From the NCBI RefSeq assembly GCF_020171805.1, contig NZ_JAIVAF010000003.1, positions 868,001 through 932,000 on the forward strand: DNA of 64,000 bases. Direction: 5' to 3'. The position numbers were made by a program, and so were the translations under genes. Below are positions 19,148-29,923 of this stretch, in pieces. Every line of letters begins with the position of its first letter. The first letter of the stretch is position 1. The DNA comes from Guptibacillus algicola (GTDB lineage Bacteria > Bacillota > Bacilli > Bacillales > Guptibacillaceae). The notes beneath the pieces are model-generated. The model was given only the letters and a program-made list of their open reading frames with translations. It did no database searches and had not been told where the DNA came from.

Positions 19148-19711
19148 ATGGGCAGTCAGAAAACAGGGGAGAAAAAAGATTCTTGGGATTGGATAAAGGC
19201 GCTCGTTATCGCTTTTATTCTCGCTGGAGCTGTTCGTTATTTTATATTCGCTCCCATCGTTGTAGACGGGGAGAGCATGATGCCAACATTACATGATCGT
19301 GATCGAATGATTGTTAACAAGATAAGTTATAATATTGGTGAACCTGAACGCTTTGATATCATAGTCTTTGAAGCTTTAGAAGGAAGAGATTATATTAAGC
19401 GGGTTATTGGTTTACCTGGAGATGAAATCGAGTATAAAGACGACAATCTCTATGTGAACGGTGAGCTTATAAAGGAACCATACCTTGATACAGCAAAGAA
19501 TGATTTACTTTCAGGTAATTTAACGTATGACTTTGATCTGAACGGCTTAACGGGTAAGACGACTGTTCCAGAAGGTCACTTATTCGTTATGGGAGATAAC
19601 CGTCAACATAGTAAGGACAGCCGCTCGATCGGTTTTGTGTCTAAAGATAAAGTTATTGGTGAGGCTAACATCGTATTCTGGCCTCTTACAGATATTCAAG
19701 TAATGGAATAG
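19148..19711 (+). CDS. lepB: Type I signal peptidase
   Basis: Membrane-bound serine protease that removes signal peptides from exported proteins, 187 residues. One N-terminal transmembrane segment (about residues 17-38, [20 protein letters not shown]) is followed by the catalytic Ser43 in GESMMPTL and Lys84 in [13 protein letters not shown]. The C-terminal box [15 protein letters not shown] is present. It lies between rplS and rbgA, a place where Bacillus subtilis has no such gene. The ribosome site is AGGAGGAG. Confidence 0.95.
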   Translation: MGSQKTGEKKDSWDWIKALVIAFILAGAVRYFIFAPIVVDGESMMPTLHDRDRMIVNKISYNIGEPERFDIIVFEALEGRDYIKRVIGLPGDEIEYKDDNLYVNGELIKEPYLDTAKNDLLSGNLTYDFDLNGLTGKTTVPEGHLFVMGDNRQHSKDSRSIGFVSKDKVIGEANIVFWPLTDIQVME

Positions 19712-19722
19712 GTGGAGATTGC

Positions 19723-20577
19723 ATGACGATTCAATGGTTTCCCGGTCATATGGCCAAAGCACGTAGGGAGATAACCGAAAAGCTTAAAATGATTGATGTA
19801 GTAATTGAACTTGTGGATGCCAGAATTCCACTATCTTCTCGTAACCCAATGATCGACGAGATCGTTTCTTCTAAACCGAGGCTTATCCTCTTAAATAAAG
19901 CTGATATGGCGGATGATCAGAAAACAGCGGAATGGAAAGAGTATTTCCACGAGCAAGGTCATAAAGCGCTTCCGATAGACTCTCAGACAGGTAAAGGTGT
20001 AAAATCGATTCCTGCTGCAGCGAGAGAACTCGTTAGTGATAAGCTCGAACGTATGGTAGAAAAGGGAATGAAGCCGCGCGCAGTGCGTGCGTTGATTCTT
20101 GGTATCCCGAACGTTGGAAAGTCTACATTGATCAATAGGCTTGCGGGGAAGAAAATCGCCAAAACAGGTGATCGACCAGGTATAACGAAGAAACAACAGT
20201 GGATAAAAGTAGGAAAAGAGATGGACCTACTCGATACACCAGGTATCCTCTGGCCAAAGTTTGAAGATCAGAAAACAGGTTATAAGCTTGCTGCAACCGG
20301 TGCGATTAAAGATGAAATATTAGACTTTCAAGATGTTGCCGTATTTACTCTTAATTTTCTCAGTGAGCACTATCCAAACAGACTAATGGAACGTTATAAG
20401 TTAGATCATATCCCAGAAGATATCGTAGAATTATTTGACGAGATTGGTAAAAAGCGAGGCTTTTTATTAGGCGGTGGCTGGATCGATTATGACAAGACTG
20501 CTGAAACAGTTCTAAGGGAACTGCGAAGCGGAAAACTTGGCGATCTTACTCTCGAGACACCTACTGAGGAAAGGTAA
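19723..20577 (+). CDS. rbgA: Ribosome biogenesis GTPase RbgA
   Basis: Late 50S assembly GTPase (YlqF), 284 residues, with the circularly permuted motif order typical of the family: G4 NKAD (58-61), then G1 GIPNVGKS (127-134), then G3 DTPG (171-174). The start [16 protein letters not shown] is standard. It starts 11 nt after the signal peptidase gene, so they are probably cotranscribed. The stop codon lies inside a terminator stem. Confidence 0.96.
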   Translation: MTIQWFPGHMAKARREITEKLKMIDVVIELVDARIPLSSRNPMIDEIVSSKPRLILLNKADMADDQKTAEWKEYFHEQGHKALPIDSQTGKGVKSIPAAARELVSDKLERMVEKGMKPRAVRALILGIPNVGKSTLINRLAGKKIAKTGDRPGITKKQQWIKVGKEMDLLDTPGILWPKFEDQKTGYKLAATGAIKDEILDFQDVAVFTLNFLSEHYPNRLMERYKLDHIPEDIVELFDEIGKKRGFLLGGGWIDYDKTAETVLRELRSGKLGDLTLETPTEER

Positions 20578-20598
20578 GGCGAAGCCTTGCCTTTTTAT
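20571..20598 (+). terminator. Terminator overlapping the end of rbgA
   Basis: AAGGTAAGGC (20571-20580) pairs with GCCTTGCCTT (20584-20593), 10 bp with one wobble and a GAA loop, followed by T-rich sequence. The left arm includes the rbgA stop codon. Confidence 0.75.
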
Positions 20599-20627
20599 TA
20601 TTTTTAAGTAAAGAAAGAGGGAACGTT

Positions 20628-21410
20628 GTGAGCGGAAATCCGAAGAAAACGATTAGTGAAATTAAGGAGATCCTCTTAGAGGGGCGGTATTCAGAAGAAG
20701 ATTGGATTGCGTTTCAGCGTGATGAGCGAAAAGGTGTGAAAGATCTTATAGCAAAAGAGCTCAGAAAGAAAGCGCAATTCGAAAAAGTCATTCAGTTACA
20801 TAATGATATGAGCGTCTTTGAAAAGCGGTACAACGATTCTGGCTTCAAAGCAATAGCAGGAGTCGATGAAGTGGGAAGAGGGCCGTTAGCAGGGCCTGTA
20901 GTGGCTTCTGCGGTGATATTAGATGTGAAGAAACCGATTTATGGTCTTCAAGACTCCAAAAAGCTGTCAACACCAAAGCTGAATGAATTATATGATGCCA
21001 TTCTTGAAAAGGCTATTTCAGTTGGAGTAGGCGTTATGAGTGCTGAAGAAATCGATGAGTTCAATATCTATCAGGCATCAAAAAAGGCTATGCAAAAAGC
21101 GGTTGCCGCTCTTTCTCACTCACCTGACTTTTTACTTGTGGACGCTATGGAGCTCCCACTTCCGGTAGAGCAAGAGTCTCTAATAAAAGGGGACGCAAGG
21201 AGTATTAGCATCGCAGCTGCATCGATCGTAGCGAAGGTTACGCGTGACCGTATGATGGAAAAGCTCGGAGGCAAATATCCCGAGTATGGATTTGAAAGAC
21301 ATGTAGGGTATGGTACGAAAGAACATTTATCCGCTCTTGATCAGCATGGTGTGACCGACGTGCATCGGAAAACGTTTGCGCCAGTAAGAGAACGATTGGG
21401 CATGTTTTGA
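20628..21410 (+). CDS. rnhB: Ribonuclease HII
   Basis: Removes RNA from RNA-DNA hybrids, including single ribonucleotides in DNA, 260 residues. An N-terminal extension of about 70 residues, normal in Bacilli, precedes the catalytic core AGVDEVGRGPLAGPVVA (Asp80, Glu81). Further acidic residues are Asp109 (LQDSKKLS) and Asp172 (LLVDAMELPL). The GTG start follows AAGAGGGAA. It lies after rbgA as in Bacillus subtilis. Confidence 0.95.
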   Translation: MSGNPKKTISEIKEILLEGRYSEEDWIAFQRDERKGVKDLIAKELRKKAQFEKVIQLHNDMSVFEKRYNDSGFKAIAGVDEVGRGPLAGPVVASAVILDVKKPIYGLQDSKKLSTPKLNELYDAILEKAISVGVGVMSAEEIDEFNIYQASKKAMQKAVAALSHSPDFLLVDAMELPLPVEQESLIKGDARSISIAAASIVAKVTRDRMMEKLGGKYPEYGFERHVGYGTKEHLSALDQHGVTDVHRKTFAPVRERLGMF

Positions 21411-21471
21411 TGAATGAATACCATTAGATTGTTGATACTATGATTATTCTACTGAGAAGGAGAAGAGCCAA

Positions 21472-21642
21472 GTGAATGATCGATTACACCCCGAGAAAAG
21501 TGACTCGTATTATGAAGAAGCTGGTGAGGAGTTCGGCGTCTACACGCCTGCTGCAGCAAGAGAGTTAACTGTGACTGATCACCAGAAGCGTGAGCAGGAA
21601 AAGAAATCGCCTGGTGAAAAAGAGCAGGAAGACCGCAAATAA
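21472..21642 (+). CDS. Small acidic hypothetical protein, 56 residues
   Basis: I do not recognise this protein. A GTG at 21472 sits behind a good ribosome site (AGAAGGAGAAGA, ending about 6 nt upstream) and opens a 56-codon frame that ends just before a strong terminator, so it looks like a real gene rather than chance. The sequence begins MNDRLHPEKSDSYYEEAGEE, has a short hydrophobic stretch (FGVYTPAAARELTV) and ends in a Glu/Lys/Gln-rich tail. No membrane segment or known motif is seen. Bacillus subtilis has ylqG and ylqH at this place; this ORF resembles neither. Confidence 0.6.
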   Translation: MNDRLHPEKSDSYYEEAGEEFGVYTPAAARELTVTDHQKREQEKKSPGEKEQEDRK

Positions 21643-21654
21643 TACGCAGGGCAG

Positions 21655-21682
21655 ACTGTCGAGAGAACCTCGGCAGTTTTTT
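21655..21682 (+). terminator. Terminator before sucC
   Basis: ACTGTCGAG (21655-21663) pairs with CTCGGCAGT (21669-21677), 9 bp with one wobble, followed by T6. It closes the rnhB-small ORF unit. Confidence 0.85.
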
Positions 21683-21772
21683 ATGATTGAGATAAAACGT
21701 AAAAAAGAAGCAAACATTCGTTATATTCCTTTATTAATTTACTGTAAAGAATAGGTACTTTGTGCAAAGGGG

Positions 21773-21802
21773 TAGACAAGCGGTGGGAATTTTCTATACA
21801 AT
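21773..21802 (+). promoter_or_regulatory. Probable promoter of sucCD
   Basis: TAGACA (21773-21778) and TACAAT (21797-21802) are 18 bp apart; an alternative TATACA gives 16 bp. About 48 nt separate it from the sucC start. The rest of the 21683-21849 gap is AT-rich with no other clear element. Confidence 0.55.
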
Positions 21803-21849
21803 GAAAACGTCGTCAATGACTTGATTGAGTAGGATAGGAGGACAAGAGA

Positions 21850-23010
21850 ATGAATATCCATGAGTATCAGGGAAAAGAAGTCCTAAGAAATTATGGGGTC
21901 TCAGTCCCAAATGGACAAGTTGCTTATTCCGCTAAAGAAGCGGTAGATGTTGCTAAACAATTAGAAAGCAGCGTTTATGTAGTGAAAGCTCAAATCCATG
22001 CTGGTGGTCGAGGCAAAGCCGGTGGGGTAAAGATTGCAAAGAACCTCGACGAAGTTCGTACATATGCTGAGGAAATCCTCGGTAAAACACTCGTTACTCA
22101 TCAAACGGGTCCTGAAGGTAAGGAAGTAAAGCGCTTACTTATCGAAGAAGGTTGCGATATTAAGAATGAATATTATGTTGGATTAGTTGTCGATCGTGCG
22201 ACTTCTCGCGTAGTTATGATGGCCTCTGAAGAAGGCGGAACTGAAATTGAAGAAGTAGCAGAAAAGACACCAGAGAAAATCTTCAAAGAAGTGATCGATC
22301 CTGCTGTAGGTCTTCAAGGCTACCAAGCTAGAAGACTAGCATTCAACATCAACATTCCAAAAGAAATGTTGAATAAGACAGTGAAGTTCATGCTTGGTCT
22401 TTACAAAGCCTTCATTGAAAAAGACGCTTCTATTGCTGAAATCAACCCGCTAGTTACTACGGGTGATGGCAATGTAATGGCGCTCGATGCAAAGCTTAAC
22501 TTTGATCCAAATGCGCTTTATCGCCATAAGGATATCCTTGAGCTGCGTGACCTTGATGAAGAGGATGCGAAGGAAATTGAAGCTTCAAAATACGAGCTCA
22601 GCTATATTGCTCTAGAAGGTAATATCGGTTGTATGGTAAATGGCGCAGGTCTTGCTATGTCTACAATGGATATTATTAAACATTATGGCGGCGATCCCGC
22701 TAACTTTCTTGACGTTGGGGGCGGCGCAACTGCTGAGAAAGTTACAGAAGCATTCAAGATCATCCTTTCTGATCAGAATGTTAAAGGTATCTACGTAAAC
22801 ATCTTCGGTGGAATCATGAAGTGTGATGTTATTGCTGAAGGTGTAGTCGAAGCGACGAAGCAAGTTGGGCTTGAAATTCCGCTTGTCGTTCGACTAGAAG
22901 GTACAAACGTTGATCTAGGGAAACAAATCCTTAAAGATTCAGGTTTAAATATAACTGCAGCTGAATCAATGGCAGACGGCGCAGAAAAAATTGTTTCATT
23001 AGTTAAGTAG
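21850..23010 (+). CDS. sucC: Succinate-CoA ligase (ADP-forming) beta subunit
   Basis: TCA-cycle enzyme subunit of 386 residues that binds ADP/ATP in an ATP-grasp fold and contributes the CoA/succinate interface. The start [17 protein letters not shown], the phosphohistidine-contact region [20 protein letters not shown] and the C-terminal [18 protein letters not shown] and [16 protein letters not shown] are all conserved. sucD follows after 16 nt. Confidence 0.97.
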   Translation: MNIHEYQGKEVLRNYGVSVPNGQVAYSAKEAVDVAKQLESSVYVVKAQIHAGGRGKAGGVKIAKNLDEVRTYAEEILGKTLVTHQTGPEGKEVKRLLIEEGCDIKNEYYVGLVVDRATSRVVMMASEEGGTEIEEVAEKTPEKIFKEVIDPAVGLQGYQARRLAFNINIPKEMLNKTVKFMLGLYKAFIEKDASIAEINPLVTTGDGNVMALDAKLNFDPNALYRHKDILELRDLDEEDAKEIEASKYELSYIALEGNIGCMVNGAGLAMSTMDIIKHYGGDPANFLDVGGGATAEKVTEAFKIILSDQNVKGIYVNIFGGIMKCDVIAEGVVEATKQVGLEIPLVVRLEGTNVDLGKQILKDSGLNITAAESMADGAEKIVSLVK

Positions 23011-23026
23011 AAAGGCGGGACTAGGA

Positions 23027-23935
23027 ATGAGCGTTTACATTAATAAAGATACAAAAGTTATCGTTCAAGGTATTACCGGTTCAGTTGGTTTATTTCATAC
23101 TCAACAGATGCTAGAGTATGGTACTAAAATCGTAGGTGGGGTAACACCAGGAAAAGGCGGAACAGAAATCGAAGGCGTTCCGGTTTTCAATACGGTTGAA
23201 CAAGCTGTTAATCAAACAGGCGCTACAGCGTCAGTAATCTATGTGCCACCTGCATTTGCTGCAGATGCAATCATGGAAGCTGTTGATGCTGAAATGGATA
23301 TCGCGATCTGTATTACAGAGGGTATTCCTGTAATCGATATGGTGAAGGTAACTCGTTATATGGAAGGGAAGAAAACCCGTCTTGTTGGACCGAACTGTCC
23401 TGGTGTTATTACGCCGGATGAGTGTAAGATTGGGATCATGCCTGGATATATCCATAAGAAAGGCCATGTAGGAGTTGTCTCCCGTTCTGGTACGTTGACG
23501 TACGAAGCTGTGCATCAGCTATCTGAAGCAGGAATTGGACAATCTACTGCAGTAGGTATCGGAGGCGACCCAGTTAACGGTACGAACTTTATCGATGTAT
23601 TGAAAGCATTTAATGAAGATGAAGATACGTATGCAGTTATCATGATCGGTGAGATCGGTGGTACGGCTGAAGAAGAAGCAGCAGAGTGGGTTAAAGCAAA
23701 CATGACGAAGCCTGTTGTTGGCTTTATCGGCGGTCAAACAGCACCTCCAGGAAAACGTATGGGCCATGCTGGTGCCATTATCTCTGGTGGTAAAGGTACT
23801 GCTGACGAGAAGATCAAAACGATGGAATCAGCAGGCATCAAAGTTGCTCCTACTCCTGCAGTAATGGGTGATACACTGATTTCAGTTTTAGAAACAAAAG
23901 GCTTGCTAGAGAAATGTACAACACATAAGGCGTAA
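23027..23935 (+). CDS. sucD: Succinate-CoA ligase alpha subunit
   Basis: CoA-binding partner of SucC, 302 residues, making succinate and ATP from succinyl-CoA. The Rossmann-like N-terminal part includes [20 protein letters not shown]. The phosphorylated histidine is His247 in [18 protein letters not shown]. It ends in a strong terminator, so sucCD is a two-gene unit. Confidence 0.97.
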   Translation: MSVYINKDTKVIVQGITGSVGLFHTQQMLEYGTKIVGGVTPGKGGTEIEGVPVFNTVEQAVNQTGATASVIYVPPAFAADAIMEAVDAEMDIAICITEGIPVIDMVKVTRYMEGKKTRLVGPNCPGVITPDECKIGIMPGYIHKKGHVGVVSRSGTLTYEAVHQLSEAGIGQSTAVGIGGDPVNGTNFIDVLKAFNEDEDTYAVIMIGEIGGTAEEEAAEWVKANMTKPVVGFIGGQTAPPGKRMGHAGAIISGGKGTADEKIKTMESAGIKVAPTPAVMGDTLISVLETKGLLEKCTTHKA

Positions 23936-23938
23936 AGG

Positions 23939-23966
23939 TAATAGCTCCCGGTCGGGAGCTATTTCT
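23939..23966 (+). terminator. Terminator after sucD
   Basis: AATAGCTCCC (23940-23949) pairs with GGGAGCTATT (23954-23963) over a GGTC loop, followed by TCTCTT. Confidence 0.75.
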
Positions 23967-24013
23967 CTTATACATAAAAAATAGCATAAATTTTTTGATT
24001 GGAGAGAAGTGTA

Positions 24014-24901
24014 GTGAGGACGTTCAGAAGCAGGCTGATCCAACTACATCATTGTGAAGGCGCAAACTGGAAAGTGATCCGATCTTTTTTAACATTTGAC
24101 CCCACGCTTCAAAGCATATATGATATGTCTGCTGTTACGTTAACGAATTTTGGGCTTGATTTTCGAAGTGCATCTCGCTTTTATCGTGATTTGCATGTGA
24201 CGAAACCATGGAAGATAAATGGATTCGGTGAAATGAAAGTCATCACACGTTTTGATGAAGAATACCCAAAAAGTTTGACGCATATTTATGATGCACCGTG
24301 GGTCATCTACTGTATTGGAAACATTCGTTTACTCAACACACCAAGTTTGAGTGTCGTAGGGACTCGTTATCCGTCCTCACATGCAGAGGCTTGTATGGGC
24401 GTTGTACTGACTCCAGTTGTACAACAGAACATTACAGTAGTCAGTGGTCTAGCACGTGGTGTGGATACACTGGCTCATCGTCTAGCACTTCGTCACCGAT
24501 CAGGAACAGTTGCTGTACTAGGTTCTGGGTTCAAACATATTTATCCTAGAGAAAACATAGAGCTTGCAACCGATATCGCGAAGGATGGATTGCTCTTAAC
24601 TGAGTATCCGCCTCACCGTAAGGCGGAACGAATTCAGTTTCCAGAGCGAAATCGCATTATAAGCGGATTATCAAAAGGTACATTTATTGTGGAAGCGAAA
24701 AAGAAAAGTGGTTCTCTCATAACAGCAGATCAAGCAATTGAACAAGGTCGGGATGTCTATTGTCTCCCTGGAAGGTTGACAGACATGAATTCAGTGGGGA
24801 CGAACCGATTGATTCAACAAGGTGCAAAACTCATATTAAATAGCGAAGATATCCTTTCTGAGTACGATGAATTTCAAGAAAAAGTAGTTAGCACTATTTG
24901 A
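24014..24901 (+). CDS. dprA: DNA processing protein DprA (Smf)
   Basis: Loads RecA on incoming single-stranded DNA during natural transformation; also present in many bacteria not known to be competent. The Rossmann-like domain carries SVVGTRYPS, VVSGLARGVDTLAHRLAL, GSGFKHIYPREN, and FPERNRIISGLSKGTFIVEA followed by KSGSLITADQAIEQGRDVY. At 295 residues it is about the usual Bacillus length. The GTG at 24014 follows TTGGAGAGAAG; a TTG at 23999 is in frame but badly placed. Confidence 0.93.
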   Translation: MRTFRSRLIQLHHCEGANWKVIRSFLTFDPTLQSIYDMSAVTLTNFGLDFRSASRFYRDLHVTKPWKINGFGEMKVITRFDEEYPKSLTHIYDAPWVIYCIGNIRLLNTPSLSVVGTRYPSSHAEACMGVVLTPVVQQNITVVSGLARGVDTLAHRLALRHRSGTVAVLGSGFKHIYPRENIELATDIAKDGLLLTEYPPHRKAERIQFPERNRIISGLSKGTFIVEAKKKSGSLITADQAIEQGRDVYCLPGRLTDMNSVGTNRLIQQGAKLILNSEDILSEYDEFQEKVVSTI

Positions 24902-24972
24902 CAAAAGAGTTTTGAATATTTAATAATGGTGAAGATTTTAAAATTACCTCAAATGGGGGGAGGAAACTTACT

Positions 24973-27045
24973 GTGGCAGATTATCTAGTTATTGTTGAAT
25001 CTCCCGCTAAAGCAAAAACAATTGAAAAATATTTAGGGAAAAAATACAAAGTGAAAGCATCGATGGGTCATGTGATCGACTTACCCAGAAGTCAGATGGG
25101 CGTTGATGTTGAAAACAACTATGCTCCTAAATATATTACAATACGCGGGAAAGGGCCTGTGCTGAAAGAAATCAAAGATGCTGCAAAAAAGGCGAAGAAA
25201 GTTTATCTTGCGGCCGACCCCGATCGCGAAGGGGAAGCGATTGCATGGCATTTAGCACACAGCTTAAAAATTCATGAAGATAAAGAATGCAGAGTAGTAT
25301 TTAATGAAATTACAAAAGATGCGGTAAAGGATGCATTTAAACGACCGCGAGCGATCAACATGGATCTTGTGGATGCACAACAGGCACGCAGAGTTCTAGA
25401 TCGACTTGTAGGTTACAACATCAGTCCTTTACTTTGGAAGAAAGTAAAAAAAGGACTAAGCGCAGGAAGAGTTCAAACTGTAGCGGTTCGTTTGATTGTT
25501 GAACGAGAAAAAGAAATCCAAAACTTTCAGGCAGAAGAATATTGGAAGATCAAAGCCTCATTTGAAAAAGATGGCGAAAACTTTGAAGCAGGTTTCTATG
25601 GAATCGAAGGGAAGAAGACGGACCTTTCATCGCGTGAAGAAGTTGATAACGTGCTGAATCGAATGGAAGGGGATCAGTTCCGTATCCAATCTGTTCAAAA
25701 AAAGGAACGCAAGCGAAATCCAGCTCAACCGTTTACAACATCATCCCTTCAACAAGAAGCTGCACGAAAGCTTAACTTTAGAGCTAAGAAAACGATGATG
25801 CTCGCACAGCAGTTATATGAAGGTATCGAACTAGGGAAACAGGGAACTGTTGGTCTGATCACGTATATGAGAACAGACTCAACGAGAATCTCAGATACAG
25901 CTAAGGGCGAAGCAAGTGAATACATCGAAGGAAAATACGGTAAAGAGTTCTTGTCGGGTAAAAAACCTGCAAAGAAACAATCAGGAAAATCCCAGGATGC
26001 TCACGAAGCTGTCAGACCTACATCCGTCATGAGAAACCCAACCGAAATGAAGGCGTACTTAAAACGTGATCAGCTTCGGTTGTATCGATTGATTTGGGAG
26101 CGATTCGTTGCAAGTCAAATGGCTCCTGCTATCATGGACACGATGAGCGTCGATCTTGATAATAACGGTGCAACGTTCCGAGCAACAGGTTCAAAAGTAA
26201 AGTTCAAAGGTTTCATGAAGGTATATGTGGAAGGAAACGATGATAACAAAAAAGAAGATGATAAGATGCTTCCTGATCTAGAAGAAGGAATGGATGTATC
26301 ATCGACGGACATCGATCCAACCCAACACTTTACACAACCACCACCGCGTTATTCTGAAGCACGTCTCGTTAAGACGATGGAAGAGCTTGGAATAGGAAGA
26401 CCTTCTACGTATGCTCCGACACTTGATACGATTCAGCGAAGAGGGTATGTAGCGCTTGAGGATCGTAAATTCGTTCCTACAGAGCTTGGTGAAATTGTTC
26501 TTGAGCTCATCCTCGAGTTCTTTGAAGATATTATCAACATTGAATTTACTGCAGGCCTTGAAAATGACCTTGACAAAGTCGAGGATGGAGAGGCAGAATG
26601 GATTTCTGTAATAGACGAATTTTATCAGAACTTTGGTAAGCGTCTAAAGGTAGCAGAAGAAGAAATGCAGGAAGTTGAGATCAAAGACGAGCCGGCAGGC
26701 GAAGATTGTGAGAAATGTGGCTCGCCGATGGTCATCAAGATGGGACGCTACGGGAAATTCATGGCGTGCTCTAATTTCCCTGATTGTCGTAACACCAAGC
26801 CGATCTTAAAAGAAATCGGTGTGGATTGTCCGAAATGTAAAGAAGGTAACATTGTGGAACGAAAAAGTAAAAAGAATCGCTTGTTCTACGGGTGTGACCG
26901 TTTTCCAGAATGCGATTTCTTGTCATGGGATAAACCGATCAAGCGACCGTGTCCAAAATGTGGAGACATGCTTGTTGAAAAGAAAACGAAGAAAAAGAAA
27001 GAAATCAAGTGCGTAAACTGTGATTTCGTTGAAGAAGAAAACTAG
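24973..27045 (+). CDS. topA: DNA topoisomerase I
   Basis: Type IA topoisomerase that relaxes negative supercoils, 690 residues. The N-terminal TOPRIM domain begins [19 protein letters not shown] and holds [16 protein letters not shown]. The active-site tyrosine is in [14 protein letters not shown]. Three C-terminal zinc-ribbon repeats are visible (CEKCGSPMV...[15 protein letters not shown]...[16 protein letters not shown]...CVNC). It starts with GTG behind GGGGGGAGG. trmFO follows after 15 nt, starting the topA-trmFO-xerC-hslVU-codY series. Confidence 0.97.
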   Translation: MADYLVIVESPAKAKTIEKYLGKKYKVKASMGHVIDLPRSQMGVDVENNYAPKYITIRGKGPVLKEIKDAAKKAKKVYLAADPDREGEAIAWHLAHSLKIHEDKECRVVFNEITKDAVKDAFKRPRAINMDLVDAQQARRVLDRLVGYNISPLLWKKVKKGLSAGRVQTVAVRLIVEREKEIQNFQAEEYWKIKASFEKDGENFEAGFYGIEGKKTDLSSREEVDNVLNRMEGDQFRIQSVQKKERKRNPAQPFTTSSLQQEAARKLNFRAKKTMMLAQQLYEGIELGKQGTVGLITYMRTDSTRISDTAKGEASEYIEGKYGKEFLSGKKPAKKQSGKSQDAHEAVRPTSVMRNPTEMKAYLKRDQLRLYRLIWERFVASQMAPAIMDTMSVDLDNNGATFRATGSKVKFKGFMKVYVEGNDDNKKEDDKMLPDLEEGMDVSSTDIDPTQHFTQPPPRYSEARLVKTMEELGIGRPSTYAPTLDTIQRRGYVALEDRKFVPTELGEIVLELILEFFEDIINIEFTAGLENDLDKVEDGEAEWISVIDEFYQNFGKRLKVAEEEMQEVEIKDEPAGEDCEKCGSPMVIKMGRYGKFMACSNFPDCRNTKPILKEIGVDCPKCKEGNIVERKSKKNRLFYGCDRFPECDFLSWDKPIKRPCPKCGDMLVEKKTKKKKEIKCVNCDFVEEEN

Positions 27046-27060
27046 TAAGGGGTTTTTGGA

Positions 27061-28365
27061 ATGAGTAATCACGTGACGGTAATAGGTGCTGGGCTTGCGG
27101 GAAGTGAAGCAGCCTGGCAGCTAGCCAAGCGAGGTATAAATGTACATTTGTATGAAATGCGACCAAAGAAACAAACGCCGGCGCATCACACTGACAAATT
27201 TGCAGAACTTGTTTGTAGTAACTCTCTTCGAGCGAATACACTAACAAATGCTGTGGGTGTGTTAAAAGAAGAGATGCGTGAAATGGATTCTGTCATCATT
27301 AAGGCTGCTGATGAATGTGCTGTACCAGCAGGTGGTGCATTAGCGGTCGATCGACATGAATTTGCTGCTAAAGTAACGGAGTATGTTAAGGGTCACCCGA
27401 ATGTAACCGTGTTTTCAGATGAATTCACAACAATTCCCGAGGGACCTGCAATTATCGCGACTGGCCCACTAACGTCAAAAGATCTATCAGATCAGCTTAA
27501 AGCATTAACAGGCGAAGAGTATCTATATTTTTACGATGCTGCAGCTCCTATTATCGAAACTGAAAGTATCGATATGGACAAAGTCTATAAAAAGTCTCGA
27601 TATGACAAAGGTGAAGCTGCTTACTTGAACTGTCCGATGACAGAGGAAGAGTTCAATCGTTTCTATGAAGCTCTTATATCTGCAGAAACTGTGCCGTTGA
27701 AGGAATTTGAAAAAGAAATCTTCTTTGAAGGGTGCATGCCGATTGAAGTAATGGCGCAACGAGGACAGAAAACGATGACGTTTGGTCCACTAAAGCCAGT
27801 AGGGCTTGAGGATCCAAAGACAGGTAAGCGACCGTATGCAGTTGTCCAACTTCGTCAAGACAACTCGTCAGGTACGTTGTACAACATCGTTGGTTTCCAA
27901 ACACATCTCAAATGGGGACCTCAAAAAGAAGTGATCCGTATGATTCCTGGACTTGAGAATGCTGATATTGTGCGCTATGGTGTGATGCATCGTAATACGT
28001 TTATCAACTCACCGAATCTATTAAAACCAACTTATCAGTATCGAGATCGTGACGACCTATTCTTCGCTGGTCAAATGACAGGTGTAGAAGGGTATGTTGA
28101 GTCGGCAGCAGCTGGACTCATCTCAGGCTTTAACGCTGCGAGATTGATGAGTGGCGAAGAAACGGTTGTATTCCCAGAAGAAACAGCTCTCGGAAGTTTA
28201 GCGAACTACATCACAACTGCTAACCCAGACAATTTCCAGCCGATGAACGCTAACTTCGGACTTTTTCCACCGCTTGAGAAGCGTATTAAGAACAAAAAAG
28301 AACGAAATGAAACGATTGCCAATCGTGCGTTGGAAACAATTCAGAATTTTAAAAAAACATTGTAA
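27061..28365 (+). CDS. trmFO: Methylenetetrahydrofolate-tRNA-(uracil-5-)-methyltransferase TrmFO
   Basis: FAD enzyme that makes 5-methyluridine at position 54 of tRNA using methylene-tetrahydrofolate, 434 residues. The dinucleotide-binding motif [19 protein letters not shown] is at the N-terminus. The family stretches [29 protein letters not shown] and [19 protein letters not shown] are intact. Older annotations call it Gid. Confidence 0.97.
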   Translation: MSNHVTVIGAGLAGSEAAWQLAKRGINVHLYEMRPKKQTPAHHTDKFAELVCSNSLRANTLTNAVGVLKEEMREMDSVIIKAADECAVPAGGALAVDRHEFAAKVTEYVKGHPNVTVFSDEFTTIPEGPAIIATGPLTSKDLSDQLKALTGEEYLYFYDAAAPIIETESIDMDKVYKKSRYDKGEAAYLNCPMTEEEFNRFYEALISAETVPLKEFEKEIFFEGCMPIEVMAQRGQKTMTFGPLKPVGLEDPKTGKRPYAVVQLRQDNSSGTLYNIVGFQTHLKWGPQKEVIRMIPGLENADIVRYGVMHRNTFINSPNLLKPTYQYRDRDDLFFAGQMTGVEGYVESAAAGLISGFNAARLMSGEETVVFPEETALGSLANYITTANPDNFQPMNANFGLFPPLEKRIKNKKERNETIANRALETIQNFKKTL

Positions 28366-28378
28366 ATTTCTATTGCTT

Positions 28379-28414
28379 AGGCTTCTAAATTGTGATACGA
28401 TTTAGAAGCCTTTT
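28379..28414 (+). terminator. Hairpin between trmFO and xerC
   Basis: A perfect 12-bp stem (AGGCTTCTAAAT at 28379-28390 with ATTTAGAAGCCT at 28400-28411) and a 9-nt loop are followed by a short T-run. It ends only a few bases before the xerC ribosome site (GAGGTG). Confidence 0.7.
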
Positions 28415-28427
28415 GAGGTGATAAAGG

Positions 28428-29333
28428 ATGGATAATAATCAAAAGAGGTATGTGCAGTCTTTCTCGGAGTATCTTCAGATTGAAAAGAATTGTTCGCCTC
28501 ATACGATTTCTAGTTATTTGCAGGATATAGAACATTTTCAGAACTTCATGAAGCAGCAGACTATCGATGTCTTTGCTGCTGTTTCTTATGCAGATGTTAG
28601 GATCTATCTAACTCAGTTGCATGAACAAGGCTTTGCAAGAAAAACCGCAGCTAGGAAAATTTCAACATTACGCAGCCTTTATCGTTTTCTTTTGAGAGAG
28701 GAGATTGTAGAAGTAAATCCTTTTACGATGAGTTCACTTCCGAAGCAAGAGAAACGACTTCCGCAGTTTTTATACACACAGGAGCTTGATCAACTTTTTG
28801 ATGCTCCAGATTCCACTACGGCGTTAGGTCAACGAGACAGAGCGTTACTTGAAGTCCTTTACGGATGTGGGATTCGGGTGAGTGAATGTGTAGCGCTTGA
28901 TATAGAAGATATCGACTTTTCCATTGGCACCATATTTGTCATCGGAAAAGGTCGTAAAGAAAGATATGTTCCGATTGGAAGTTTTGCGATCGATGCAATT
29001 AACCATTACATGAACGATGGCCGTAATAAACTTCTATCAAAGGAGAAAGACTCTACCAGAGCTCTATTCTTGAATTTTAGAGGGGCGCGTTTAACGGCGC
29101 GCGGCGTCAGAACAATCTTGAATCGTATTGTTGAAGAAGCTTCGATGCATGTACATATTAGTCCACACGTCATGAGGCATACCTTCGCAACTCACCTGCT
29201 TAATGAGGGAGCTGATCTAAGGTCAGTTCAAGAGCTGTTAGGGCATGCGAACCTTTCGACTACGCAAATATACACCCATGTGACGGGCGATCGTTTGCGA
29301 AATATATATATGAACCATCACCCAAGAGCTTAA
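28428..29333 (+). CDS. xerC: Tyrosine recombinase XerC
   Basis: Site-specific recombinase that resolves chromosome dimers at dif with XerD/RipX, 301 residues (CodV in Bacillus subtilis). The N-terminal SAM-like domain is followed by a catalytic domain with the full set Arg150 (GCGIRVSE), Lys174, His247 and Arg250 ([11 protein letters not shown]), His273 ([11 protein letters not shown]) and Tyr282. As it lies in the xerC-hslVU-codY cluster of Bacilli, it is the housekeeping enzyme and not a mobile-element integrase. Confidence 0.96.
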   Translation: MDNNQKRYVQSFSEYLQIEKNCSPHTISSYLQDIEHFQNFMKQQTIDVFAAVSYADVRIYLTQLHEQGFARKTAARKISTLRSLYRFLLREEIVEVNPFTMSSLPKQEKRLPQFLYTQELDQLFDAPDSTTALGQRDRALLEVLYGCGIRVSECVALDIEDIDFSIGTIFVIGKGRKERYVPIGSFAIDAINHYMNDGRNKLLSKEKDSTRALFLNFRGARLTARGVRTILNRIVEEASMHVHISPHVMRHTFATHLLNEGADLRSVQELLGHANLSTTQIYTHVTGDRLRNIYMNHHPRA

Positions 29334-29353
29334 CTGCTCGGGAGGAGGAACTT

Positions 29354-29893
29354 ATGGGAGACTTTCACGCAACCACGATATTTGCTATTCAACATAATGG
29401 AGGATGTGCGATGGCTGGAGACGGCCAGGTAACGTTTGGAAATGCAGTTGTCATGAAGCATACTGCTAAGAAGGTAAGACGACTTTTTCATGGTAAGGTA
29501 GTTGCCGGTTTTGCTGGATCAGTAGCCGATGCGTTTACCCTTTTTGAGAAGTTTGAAGGTAAGCTCGAAGAATTCGGTGGTAATCTTCAACGTGCGGCAG
29601 TTGAACTTGCAAAAGAATGGAGAAGTGACAGGGTATTAAGAAAACTTGAAGCGATGCTCATCGTTATGAATGAAGAGCAGCTATTGCTCATTTCAGGAAC
29701 TGGTGAAGTGATCGAGCCTGACGATGGTATTCTCTCCATTGGCTCTGGATCAAATTATGCACTTTCAGCAGGAAGAGCATTGAAGCGTTATAGTGAAGGC
29801 AAGAGTGCTGAAGAAATCGCGAAGGCTTCGATGCAAATCGCTGCAGAAATTTGTGTCTATACTAATGATCAGATTGTCGTTGAATCCTTGTAG
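29354..29893 (+). CDS. hslV: ATP-dependent protease proteolytic subunit HslV (ClpQ/CodW)
   Basis: Proteasome-like peptidase of 179 residues that forms a two-ring dodecamer capped by HslU. The start reads [17 protein letters not shown], with the conserved Thr7-Thr8 pair that aligns with the N-terminal catalytic threonine of other HslV proteins, and GDGQVTFGN. In Bacillus subtilis CodW an N-terminal serine is reported as nucleophile; here residue 2 is glycine. The start is firm because GGGAGGAGG lies just upstream. hslU follows after 30 nt. Confidence 0.95.
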   Translation: MGDFHATTIFAIQHNGGCAMAGDGQVTFGNAVVMKHTAKKVRRLFHGKVVAGFAGSVADAFTLFEKFEGKLEEFGGNLQRAAVELAKEWRSDRVLRKLEAMLIVMNEEQLLLISGTGEVIEPDDGILSIGSGSNYALSAGRALKRYSEGKSAEEIAKASMQIAAEICVYTNDQIVVESL

Positions 29894-29923
29894 TTATAAA
29901 TTAGTATCATTGGAGGCGATCAT

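Noticed and set aside
28374-28401. Promoter TTGCTT with TACGAT inside the trmFO-xerC hairpin
   Set aside because: The spacer is 16 bp and both boxes are weak, and the sequence is already explained by the hairpin arms.
28428-29333. XerC as a mobile-element integrase with attachment sites
   Set aside because: It lies in the conserved xerC-hslVU-codY cluster and has no flanking repeats or foreign genes; it is the housekeeping recombinase.
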